Positions 42,504 to 51,400 of a DNA stretch of 64,000 nt are shown here, one piece after another. The number at the start of each line of letters is the position of its first letter. Position 1 is the stretch's first letter. Both the position numbers and the translations under genes were made by a program. Under the pieces are notes generated by a model. That model was not told the DNA's origin, searched no databases, and saw only the letters and a list, made by a program, of their open reading frames with translations. The stretch is from a bacterium (GTDB taxonomy: Bacteria; Bacillota; Clostridia; Lachnospirales; Lachnospiraceae): contig JAMPFT010000006.1 in the NCBI GenBank assembly GCA_023664305.1, forward strand, positions 104,003-168,002, read 5' to 3'.

Positions 42504-44120
42504 TTACTTCACCGTATCCATGGGATCGATGACGCATTCCAACAGCACGGACCGATCCTCCCTCAAAAATTCCCGGATCGCTTCGTCGCAGCGTTCCATG
42601 TTCTCCAGCCGCAGGAAGGGAATCCCGTAAGCGGCGGACAGCTTTTCCAGGTCGGGACTGCCGGACAGCTCCACCACGGAATACCGGTCCTTATAGGTGT
42701 AGTGCTGGTATTCTCTCACCATGCCCAGATAATTATTTTTCAGGACAACGATTTTGACCGGAATCTTATGCTGACGCATGGTGGCAAGCTCCATCATGGA
42801 CATCTGGAAGGAGCCGTCCCCGCAGACCGCCACTACCTGCCTGTCCGGAGCCGCCGTCTTTGCCCCCATGGCCGCAGGGATGGAATAGCCCATGGTTCCC
42901 ATGCCGCCGGAGGTGAAAAATTTCCCTTTTTTTACCTCCGCGTAGCCGCAGGACCAGATCTGATTCTGTCCCACATCCGCCACATAGACGGCGTCCTCCT
43001 CCATAGCCCGGGAAAGCCTTGTGATAAAGGCCGCCGGGTCCACAAAATCGGGGGACGGATTTCTTTTCGGCGTCATCGTGTTCCGGTAATCCTTTAGGGT
43101 TTCCAGCCAGTCCTCACAGCTGCATTCGATCTCTTCCTTTGCAAAATCCCGAAAAATATGTCTGGCGTCGCCCACCAGAGGAATGGTGGGACCGGCGTTT
43201 TTGCCGATCTCCGCGGGATCCACGTCGATGTGTACCAGCACCTTGTTTCTGGTAATCAGATCGGGCTGGCTGACGGCGCGGTCCGCCACCCGCGCCCCTA
43301 CCATGATCAAAAGGTCAGATTCGTTCATAGCCCGGTTGGCGCACGGCTTTCCGTTATTCCCCACCATGCCGAAATACAGAGGATGGGCGGTGGGCATGAC
43401 GCCGATTCCCATCATAGTGGAGACCACCGGGATCCGGTTCTTTTCCGCAAAGGTTCTGATTTCTTCCTGGGCGTCGCTCAAAAGGACGCCGCCGCCGACG
43501 CAGAGGATGGGGCGCTTTGCCTTCTCCAGCTCCCGTATCACCTTCTTGATCTGCACCGCGTGCCCCTTTACCGTAGGCTTGTAGGTCCGCAGAGACACCT
43601 CCTCCGGATATTTGAACTTGCTTATCGGAGCGTTCTGGATATCGATCGGGACGTCGATGAGCACGGGGCCTTTTCTCCCGGTATTTGCAATGTGAAACGC
43701 CTCCTTAAAGACGCGGGGTATATCGTTTACGTTTTTGATCAGATAGCTGTATTTTACAAAAGACTCCACCGCCCCGGTGATATCTGCCTCCTGAAACACA
43801 TCGCTGCCCAAAAGCTCGCTGTTGACCTGGCCCGTGATACAGATCAGCGGGATGCTGTCCGCAAAGGCGGTGGCGATTCCGGTGATCACGTTCGTCGCGC
43901 CGGGACCGCTGGTTACCGCGCATACCCCCGGCCTTCCCGTGATTCTGGCCACACCGCTGGCCGCATGGGCCGCGTTCTGCTCCGTGCGGATCAGCACAGT
44001 GCGGATCTCTGATTCCAATATACTGTTATAAAAGGGACAGATGGCAACCCCGGGGTAGCCGAACACCGTTTCGACCCCCTCCTCCTCAAGACATTTGACG
44101 ATGGCGTCTGCTCCTATCAT
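42504..44120 (-). CDS. ilvB: Acetolactate synthase large subunit
   Basis: Thiamine-diphosphate enzyme that joins two pyruvates, or pyruvate and 2-ketobutyrate. The 538-residue protein has the catalytic Glu47 (RTEQNAAH), GPGATNVITGIATAFADS, the FAD-region segments of AHAS enzymes, and the ThDP/Mg motif starting GDGSFQMSMMELATM and ending in NNYLGMVREYQ. It is slightly short at the C-terminus relative to 550-570 residues. The operon ilvB-ilvN(copy 2) is separate from ilvN(copy 1)-ilvC. Catabolic acetolactate synthase is less likely because of the small subunit next to it. Confidence 0.93.
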   Translation of the reverse strand: MIGADAIVKCLEEEGVETVFGYPGVAICPFYNSILESEIRTVLIRTEQNAAHAASGVARITGRPGVCAVTSGPGATNVITGIATAFADSIPLICITGQVNSELLGSDVFQEADITGAVESFVKYSYLIKNVNDIPRVFKEAFHIANTGRKGPVLIDVPIDIQNAPISKFKYPEEVSLRTYKPTVKGHAVQIKKVIRELEKAKRPILCVGGGVLLSDAQEEIRTFAEKNRIPVVSTMMGIGVMPTAHPLYFGMVGNNGKPCANRAMNESDLLIMVGARVADRAVSQPDLITRNKVLVHIDVDPAEIGKNAGPTIPLVGDARHIFRDFAKEEIECSCEDWLETLKDYRNTMTPKRNPSPDFVDPAAFITRLSRAMEEDAVYVADVGQNQIWSCGYAEVKKGKFFTSGGMGTMGYSIPAAMGAKTAAPDRQVVAVCGDGSFQMSMMELATMRQHKIPVKIVVLKNNYLGMVREYQHYTYKDRYSVVELSGSPDLEKLSAAYGIPFLRLENMERCDEAIREFLREDRSVLLECVIDPMDTVK

Positions 44121-44247
44121 TTCTCGTTTTCTCCTTTCCGTTTGCGCGGGCCGCGCGGCATAACCGCCAAAGCCCTGTCAGTCCTGCTTCCCGCGTTTTC
44201 AAGACAAAGCCGGTCTCCCCGGATTCAACAGTCCGGCAGCATCCGAT

Positions 44248-46785
44248 TTAACTGTCCGTCAGCCTCCGGGCAAGCTTTACCGCCTCGGCGGCGTCCCGGG
44301 AATATCCGTCCGCGCCGATTTCATCCGCGTATTCCTGCGTGATGACTGCGCCGCCGATCATGATTTTTGCCGAAAGCTTCTGCTCTCTGGCGGACGCAAC
44401 GATCTCCTTCATCCTCTGCATCGTAGTCGTCATCAGGGCCGACAGGGCAATGATCTGCGCATTGTTTTCCCTTGCCGCCCGAAGGATCTCCTCCTCCGGC
44501 ACATCCTTGCCCAGATCGATCACCCGGAAGCCGTAATTCTTTAACATCAGCGCCACCAGATTCTTCCCGATATCATGAATATCGCCTTCCACCGTGGCAA
44601 TCACGACGGTCGGCATTTCGGACGCGTCGTTTTCCTTTTGTAACAGCGGCTCCAACACCCCGATGGCGTTTTTCATGGCCTCCGCGCCGGCGATCAGCTG
44701 CGGCAGAAAGTATTTTCCCCGGTCAAAGAGCTCTCCCACTTCATTGATGGCGGGGAGCAGCACATCGTTTAAAACCGCCTCCGGCTCCTCCCCCTGCTCA
44801 AGAGCTTCTCTCGTAAGCGCTTCGATTCCCTTGCGGTTTCCCTTCAGAACGGCGTTATAGAGATTGCGTCCCGCGGAGGACGCGTTACCCGGATTCGGTC
44901 CCTGGCCGTCCGCCTTACTGGCCGCCTGTCCCTGTTCCGATTTCTTTTCCTTTTCGACACCGTAATCCCTGTCCGGCTTCTGAATACTCTCCCTGCGCTG
45001 CTGTCTGGCGGCTTTCCGCTCTCTTCTCTCCTCCGCCTGACCGGCATACTCAATATATCGGATGTCCGCCCCGTCCCTTGCCAGCAGCAGATCCGCCGCC
45101 AGCGCACAGCTGACGAGAAGCTCCTGAGAGGGATTGGAGATTGCCATCGTCAGCCCTTCCCGGATTGCAAGGGTTAAAAAGGTAGTATTTACATAGCTTC
45201 TCTCCGGCATACCGAAGGAAATATTAGACAGTCCGCAGATCGTCGCAAGACCCTTTTCCCGGCAGTACCTGACAGTCTCCAGCGTCTCCAGCGCCGCCCT
45301 GCCGTTGGCACCGACGGTGGTTACAAGACCGTCTACAATCACATCCTCCTTCTTCAGCCCCAGGCTGTATGCTCTCTCCAGAATCCCCTCGATCATCCCG
45401 ATCTTCTCTTCCAGATTCTGCGGCAGCCCCTTGTCCGAAAGCGGCAGAAGAATGAACATGGCTCCGTATTTCTTTACGAGGGGAAGCAGCTTATCCAGCT
45501 TTTCCTTTTCCATGGAAACGGAATTGACCAACGCCCGCCCCGGGTAATGCCGCAAGGCCGCCTCCAGAACGTCCACATGGCTGGAATCGAGGGAAAGGGG
45601 AAGGTTTGTGACGCCGCATACTTCCTCCACGGCCCGCAGCATCATCTGCTTTTCGTCGATGCCGCTCATACCCATATTGATATCCAGCACCTCCGCCCCG
45701 TCTCTCTCCTGCTCCTCCGCCATTTCCAGAACCTGATCCATACACCCTTCCCGCAGTTCGGCCTGTAACAGCTTTTTCCCCGTGGGGTTGATCCTCTCCC
45801 CCACAAGAATAAACTTTCCGTTCAGTCCAAAGCGCAGGGTCTTACGCTCCGAAGTCAGGCAGCGAATGCCAGGCTCCAGTCTTTTTGGACGGCATAGGAT
45901 ATCTCTGCCAAAGCTTTCGCAAAGACTTCGAATAAATTCCGGATCGGTGCCGCAGCATCCGCCCAGGACGGTGGCTCCCGCCTCTGTCAGCAGCTTCATC
46001 TCCTCCGTAAAATCGGCCGCATTCATACTGTAACAGGTTTTTCCCTGCTCGTCCAGAAAAGGGAGTCCGGCGTTTGGCTTTGCGATGATCGGGACAGACC
46101 CGGTCGCCCCGGCCATGGCCGCCACAACGTCCCGCATCCCCGCGGGGCCTGTGGAGCAGTTCACGCCGATGGCGCAGGCTCCCAGACTTTCCAACACCAC
46201 AGCCGCCGTCTCCGCATCCGTGCCGTAGAGCGTTCTGCCGTCCGCCTCGAAGGTCAGCGTCACCATCACCGGGAGATCGCATACTTCCCTGGCGGCGATC
46301 AACGCCGCCCTGGCCTCCCCCAGGCTCATCATGGTTTCAATTACCAGCAGATCCGCCCCCGCCTCGCAAAGCGCCCTGATCTGCTCCAGGTATATTTCAA
46401 TCAACTCTTCCAGCTCCAGAGAACCGACAGGCTGCAGCTGTTCGCCCGTCATGGTGATATCTCCCGCCACATACACAGGCCGCTTTGCCGAAGAAGCCGC
46501 CTCCCTGGAAATCGCCACAAGCCTGCGCGTCATGTCCGTAAGCTCATCCTGCAGTCCGTATTCCGCCAGCTTGATCCGGTTGGCCGTAAACGTGGGCGCA
46601 TAAAGGATATCCGTTCCCGCCTCCACATAACGCTTCTGAAGCTTTAGCATAACCTCCCGGTGCTCCAGAATCCATTTTTCCGGGCATACGCCGGAGGGCA
46701 TGCCTGCTTTTACCAGGTTCGAGCCCGTTGCGCCGTCCAGATACAGATAGGTTTGAGATATCCTCTGAAATTCATCGCGTGTCAT
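44248..46785 (-). CDS. metH: Cobalamin-dependent methionine synthase without reactivation domain
   Basis: Transfers methyl from methyltetrahydrofolate to homocysteine. The 845-residue protein has a homocysteine-binding barrel (1-300) with zinc cysteines C210, C277 and C278 (GGCCGTD), a pterin-binding domain (about 320-585, VGERINPTG, DINMGMSG), a low-complexity linker (585-640), and a B12 domain (640-845) with EGDIHDIGKN, His737 being the cobalt ligand. The SAM-dependent reactivation domain of full MetH (about 1200 residues) is absent, as in many Clostridia, so reactivation must come from another protein. AAAAGGGG precedes the ATG. Confidence 0.93.
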   Translation of the reverse strand: MTRDEFQRISQTYLYLDGATGSNLVKAGMPSGVCPEKWILEHREVMLKLQKRYVEAGTDILYAPTFTANRIKLAEYGLQDELTDMTRRLVAISREAASSAKRPVYVAGDITMTGEQLQPVGSLELEELIEIYLEQIRALCEAGADLLVIETMMSLGEARAALIAAREVCDLPVMVTLTFEADGRTLYGTDAETAAVVLESLGACAIGVNCSTGPAGMRDVVAAMAGATGSVPIIAKPNAGLPFLDEQGKTCYSMNAADFTEEMKLLTEAGATVLGGCCGTDPEFIRSLCESFGRDILCRPKRLEPGIRCLTSERKTLRFGLNGKFILVGERINPTGKKLLQAELREGCMDQVLEMAEEQERDGAEVLDINMGMSGIDEKQMMLRAVEEVCGVTNLPLSLDSSHVDVLEAALRHYPGRALVNSVSMEKEKLDKLLPLVKKYGAMFILLPLSDKGLPQNLEEKIGMIEGILERAYSLGLKKEDVIVDGLVTTVGANGRAALETLETVRYCREKGLATICGLSNISFGMPERSYVNTTFLTLAIREGLTMAISNPSQELLVSCALAADLLLARDGADIRYIEYAGQAEERRERKAARQQRRESIQKPDRDYGVEKEKKSEQGQAASKADGQGPNPGNASSAGRNLYNAVLKGNRKGIEALTREALEQGEEPEAVLNDVLLPAINEVGELFDRGKYFLPQLIAGAEAMKNAIGVLEPLLQKENDASEMPTVVIATVEGDIHDIGKNLVALMLKNYGFRVIDLGKDVPEEEILRAARENNAQIIALSALMTTTMQRMKEIVASAREQKLSAKIMIGGAVITQEYADEIGADGYSRDAAEAVKLARRLTDS

Positions 46786-46814
46786 AAAATCCCCTTTTCA
46801 AAACTTATTTTCCT

Positions 46815-46844
46815 ATGATACCACAGACCTGATTTCGCCGTAAA
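46815..46844 (-). promoter_or_regulatory. Probable promoter of metH
   Basis: Minus strand TTTACG (46839-46844) and TATCAT (46815-46820), 18-bp spacer. No SAM or cobalamin riboswitch is recognisable in the 182-bp gap to the divergent lipoprotein gene, and the leader would be only about 25 nt. Confidence 0.5.
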
Positions 46845-46967
46845 GGGAAGGATTTAACCATTTTCTATTGCCTTATAGTACAAAATGTGATAAATTTAAT
46901 GAATACGATGTCTTTTTTTATCTTATCAGGCAGTTTCCTGAAAGTTTTATGATCGGAGGATCAAACA

Positions 46968-47438
46968 GTGAAAAGAAGAATACAGGCGCTCCTGTCCGCC
47001 ATGCTGGCCGCGTTCCTTTTATCCGCCTGCGGCGAGGACCCGGAGCTGACACAGTTCCATAAAAGTATCGACGACTTCTGTACCCGGATTTCCGAAATCG
47101 ACAATTCTATCAACAGCATCGATCCTGCTTCCGATGACGCCGTGTCCGAGCTTTTAAGCTGTCTGGACGATTTGGATCTTGTTTTTCAGAATTTCGGGAA
47201 GCTGGATTTTCCGGAAGAATTTGATTATCTGGAGGACACCGCCAAAGAGGCCAGCGAATACATGACGACCGCCGTGGAAAAATTTCACGAGGCCTACAGT
47301 AATGATTCCTATAACGAATACACGGCGGAATATGCCCAGGGAAATTACAACAGAGCCTATAAGAGAGTTCAGATCATTATCTCCTTCCTGCACGGAACCA
47401 CTCCGGAGGATGTAGATTTAACCATGGAAGAGGACTGA
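46968..47438 (+). CDS. Small lipoprotein of unknown function
   Basis: A 156-residue secreted protein. The N-terminus is a lipoprotein signal with lipobox LLSAC (Cys at about residue 21), so it should be anchored to the outer face of the membrane. The mature part is acidic and helical with repeated hydrophobic spacing (ISEIDNSINSI, FHEAYSNDSYNEY). The start is GTG at 46968, preceded by GGAGG. I do not recognise the family. It is alone on the plus strand between metH and a converging DUF2752 gene. Confidence 0.8.
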   Translation: MKRRIQALLSAMLAAFLLSACGEDPELTQFHKSIDDFCTRISEIDNSINSIDPASDDAVSELLSCLDDLDLVFQNFGKLDFPEEFDYLEDTAKEASEYMTTAVEKFHEAYSNDSYNEYTAEYAQGNYNRAYKRVQIIISFLHGTTPEDVDLTMEED

Positions 47439-47541
47439 CCCGCGGGGCGGTCCTTTTAAAAATGGAATTTTGTGTATTCCTGTTCTCACCGCGAATCGAA
47501 ACATAAGGACAGCACGCTTCGGAAAATGTCCTTATGTAAAA
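47434..47541. terminator. Hairpins between lipoprotein and DUF2752 genes
   Basis: A GC-rich hairpin at 47434-47456 (GGAC...GTCC) overlaps the lipoprotein stop and is followed by TTTT. A second, perfect 11-bp stem ACATAAGGACA / TGTCCTTATGT (47501-47511, 47527-47537) lies beyond. They separate two convergent genes. Confidence 0.6.
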
Positions 47542-47561
47542 AGGACGGCACTCGCCGCCCC

Positions 47562-47978
47562 TTACATCAATATCCCAAAGCCGAGCCTCAGAATGTTCTT
47601 GAATATAAAATTCACACAAATCAGTATGACTCCCACCCAAAGATACCAGTTATGAAATTTCCATCCCCTGATTTTCCCGCGGCTTAACCGGCAAAGCCCT
47701 TGGGAGACCATGAACCCGAGATACATCACTGCCGCGTAGGGCACGAGGGGATGATACCAGACCGCCAAAAGAATCCGTCCGTGCAGCAGGGCCGCCAGCG
47801 CCCTCGTACCGCCGCAGCCCGGGCAGTACATGCCGAATACGGTTGAGAAAACGCAAAATCCTGCCGGAAGGAACTTCCCCGCCAGCCAGACACACGGCAG
47901 GAAGACGGCTGCGGCAACAGGAACAGCCGCCAGCCCTATCAGGAAAAGCTCGTCTTCCAGCGTTTTTACTTTTCTCAT
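47562..47978 (-). CDS. DUF2752 membrane protein
   Basis: A 138-residue protein with three or four hydrophobic segments and the hallmark CPGCGGTRALAALLHG (residues 52-67), typical of DUF2752 proteins of unknown function. Its ATG overlaps the stop of the preceding DUF4190-type gene by four bases, indicating coupled expression. Confidence 0.88.
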   Translation of the reverse strand: MRKVKTLEDELFLIGLAAVPVAAAVFLPCVWLAGKFLPAGFCVFSTVFGMYCPGCGGTRALAALLHGRILLAVWYHPLVPYAAVMYLGFMVSQGLCRLSRGKIRGWKFHNWYLWVGVILICVNFIFKNILRLGFGILM

Positions 47979-48394
47979 CTCAACACATGCATCTGAATAA
48001 AGTAATAGATATCATAGCCCATCTGATCAAGAAGATCCACGAAAGGTCCCGTTCCCTCGTAAAGTCCCTGATACACTCCCACAAACACATAGCCGAAATA
48101 GATCGCCATGATCACGCCGAAGACCGTCGCGATAATCGAACAGATAAGGCCTGCGATACCGATCCCGGAGCCCCTGTTCTTCCTGTTGCCGACAAGGGCC
48201 AGAATCAAACCGATCACTCCTAAAATAAGCCCAAGACCGTAACAGCAGCACGCGGGGATACCGATGATTCCCAATACAAGCCCGGCCACCTGACAGCCGT
48301 TCGCGCCGGAAGGGGCATTGTTCACCGGCGGCTGATACGAAGCATTGGAAGTGTAGTCCTGATAGTTATTCTGTTGATTGTTCTGTCCGTCCAT
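47975..48394 (-). CDS. DUF4190-type membrane protein
   Basis: A 139-residue protein: a Gln/Asn-rich polar N-terminus (about residues 1-32), then two hydrophobic hairpins (GLVLGIIGIPACCCYGLGLIL and GIGIAGLICSIIATVFGVIMA) and a short tail. This is the DUF4190 plan. GGAGGAG eight bases upstream supports the ATG at 48394; upstream in-frame ATGs lie within the promoter leader. Function unknown; paired with the DUF2752 gene. Confidence 0.82.
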   Translation of the reverse strand: MDGQNNQQNNYQDYTSNASYQPPVNNAPSGANGCQVAGLVLGIIGIPACCCYGLGLILGVIGLILALVGNRKNRGSGIGIAGLICSIIATVFGVIMAIYFGYVFVGVYQGLYEGTGPFVDLLDQMGYDIYYFIQMHVLR

Positions 48395-48434
48395 TTTTCT
48401 CTCCTCCGTCATAAAATTCACGAACTTTAAGCTG

Positions 48435-48463
48435 ATTTTATCATAAGGGACCGGCAAATGCAA
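48435..48463 (-). promoter_or_regulatory. Promoter of the DUF4190-DUF2752 pair
   Basis: Minus strand TTGCAT (48458-48463), 17-bp spacer, TAAAAT (48435-48440) with TG before the -10. It overlaps the space just after the large VWA gene. Confidence 0.6.
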
Positions 48464-48484
48464 CCGTATTATTTCATTCTGTGC

Positions 48485-51400
48485 CTACCCGTTTCTCTGG
48501 TCCTTCTTCTTTAAAAGCGCCGAGGTATCCAGACCCTGATTCTCCTTTTTCCCGGCCTTCTCTTTGCGGTTCCTCTTTTTTGCCTTTCCTCCTGCGGACG
48601 GTTCCGCATCCGTTCCCTGTGTATTCCCGCCGTTTTCCGCTGCTTTTCCCGCCGATCCGGCCCTTTGGGAATCCGGATCGGCAGATGTGTCTGCCCTGGC
48701 GCTTCCCGATGCCGCCGCGCTTCCCCCTGCGCCTGCTCCTTTAGCGTTTCTTCTCTCCCGCCAGAACTCACGGAGTCTGCGGTAGAGTCTCGTGTCCTGA
48801 GGCAGGAAATGGAACCTTCTGAAGGCGATATCCAGAACGAAAAGGATGATGGCGGCCAGAATCAGCCATTTCGTCAGCTCGTACCGTTCCCTTGTCCCGC
48901 TCCTTCGCTGTCTCCAGAAATTTTCGTCTTCCTCCAGCAGTCTTCCGTAGCGCTCCACAAAGCTTACGAACCCGGCGGTTCCCACGCCGAACTTATACTC
49001 GTCGGAATACTGCACTACGGCGGCGGTAGTCACCGCGTTCGTCACGTTTTCCCCGTCCAGCCGCCGCACGCTGAGGTTGTAAAAGCCGGTGAGATCCGTA
49101 TTTAGCTTCGCCTCGAACCGTCCCGGCGCCGACGGCTGAAGGGAAACGGTATTTGTGTTTCCTTCCGGATCGGTGTAAACCGCCTCGACCCGGGTCTGCT
49201 CCCCGTAGTCCACGGCATGGTAGACAAGATCCGTGTATCCTCCCGCCGTCGCGACGTCCACGGAGTCCTCGCCGATGGAGGTATTGCCCGCGCTGTAATC
49301 AATCAGGCGTTTCCAGAGCTGCACATAGTCCTCCAGCCCCGCAAAGCCCGCCGTCCACTGATTCGTCACGTCCGTATTCCAGGCCACCGTGTGTCCCAGG
49401 CCGTACTGCATCACCGTGAGAACGGGATCGTCCTTTTCGGAGGCGATCAGCACGCTGGAAGCATTCTTCGGCGTTGCGCTGACATAGCCGTACAGGATGG
49501 GCCAGCCCCCCTCAAACAGTCCCCCGGTGATCTCGCTGCCGCCGTTTACCGCCAGCCCAAACTCGCCGTTCTGCAGATAGGTATCGCCGCTTAAAAATAC
49601 CTCCTGGGCAAATATCCTCGGAATCTCCGACGCTATGTCTGTGTAATAATACCGTCCGCCGCAATTCTCCGCAACCCTCTTTAAGAGTCCGGCCTCTGCG
49701 CCCTCGCCCACGGCCACCGCGGAAAGCGTCACGGAAGCGTCCTGATAGGCGGCGATTACATCGTTATAGTTCCTGCTCTCTCCCTGGCCGTCCGTCAAAA
49801 GGACCACATGCCGGATACTCACGTCGCAGTCCTTCACCTTTGCAAGCGCCTCCCACAGGGCGGGCTGGATCGTGGTTCCGCCGCCGGAAGGGATGCTGTC
49901 AATCAGATCCTTGATCTGCTCCCTGTCCTCCACGGTCGTAGGCTCCACCGCCCAGGAATATTTATCGTCAAAGGTCAGGACCCCTACATAATCCTCGCTC
50001 CGCATCTGATCTACCGCCGTCTTGGCGGCCGTTACGGCCAGATCCAGACTGGTGGCGTCCCCTCCGGTATTGACGCCCATGCTGCCGGAATGGTCGATCA
50101 CCATAATCATGGCCGTCTTGGGGACCTCGTCCACGCCCCTTAACTCCATATCCACGGGCAGCACCGTCTCCAACACGCTCTCCCGGTAGCCGCCCAGGGC
50201 GTAGCTGCTGCGTCCGCCGCAGCAGATCAGTCCGCATCCGTAATCCTTTACATAGGTCTCTATGTTTTTCAGGAATCCATCCGGCAAATCGGAGAGGAAA
50301 ACATTTTCCAGAATAATACTCTTAAATTCCAGCAGTCCGTCCAGCGATTCCGGCGCGTTGGCCGCGGAGACCTTACTGTAATTGCAGCCCGCGGCGCGCA
50401 GAACGGTTTCAAACGGTGCGGTGTCTTCTCCCTTTCCGGAGATCAGAAGAGTCTTGGGCAGGGCGTCCACCACGGAATACGCATGGTAGCCGTTGTTTTC
50501 CTCACAGGTATCTCCCGCCGCCACGACCCTGACCTCAAAGCTCTCGATATTCTCTCCCCTGACCTCCTGGCGGAAACGGAACCGGTTTGTGCCGCGGTTT
50601 AAGTGTACGTCATAGCTTTCCGTCTGTGTGGAGCCCATCCAGATTTGAATCTGGGCGTCGGTATCGTAATTGCTCTCCACCGTCACCGTCATGGAATAAG
50701 CGTCGTTTTGGTACAGATAGCCCGGCAGCTCCACATTTTCCACATAAGCGTCCTGTCCCTGGTACACTTCATAGACCGAGGCGAGCACCTCGATCTGTCT
50801 CGACACCAGCGCGGAGGCCGTATTCGCCAGGTTCCCTTTGGTCTCCTTCCCGTCGGTCAGAATGACAATGCGCCCCGCGCCGTCCCCGGGAATCATGGCC
50901 AAAGCTCTGGATACCGCCTCCTCAAAATTAGTGGCGGACTTATCCGGCAGCGACAAAATCCTCGAAAAACTGTTTTCTCCGGTCAGAAACTGCTCCACCA
51001 GAGAGTTTTTTCCAAAGGTGACAATCCCGTATCGGTTGTCTGCCGGCATCCGGCCGATCGCCTTGTCAAGGTATGCTTCGATCTGCTCCAGATTCTGCTC
51101 GTTGCTGTTGGAGATATCCACCAGAAAAACCGTAGTGTTTACGTTGTCCCGCCTGCTGACGGAAAATCCCGCCAGGGCAAGACAGACAAGCGCCGTCACG
51201 CCGATCCGCACGCCGAAATAAAATTTGCTGCGGCTCCCGCTCTGGCGCACATAAAGAACCCATTCCAGCACAAGCAGGAGCAGGATGAGAACAAGCAGAA
51301 GACTGCGCAGCTGCTTCTTCACCAGCCCCGTATTCTCCGTCGCGGCGGTGGCGGTGCTCTCCGCCACCAAACGGCCGTCCGACTCGCTTTGGGCGGCAAA

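Noticed and set aside
46786-46967. SAM or cobalamin riboswitch before metH
   Set aside because: The gap is only 182 bp shared by two divergent genes, and no conserved riboswitch core is visible.
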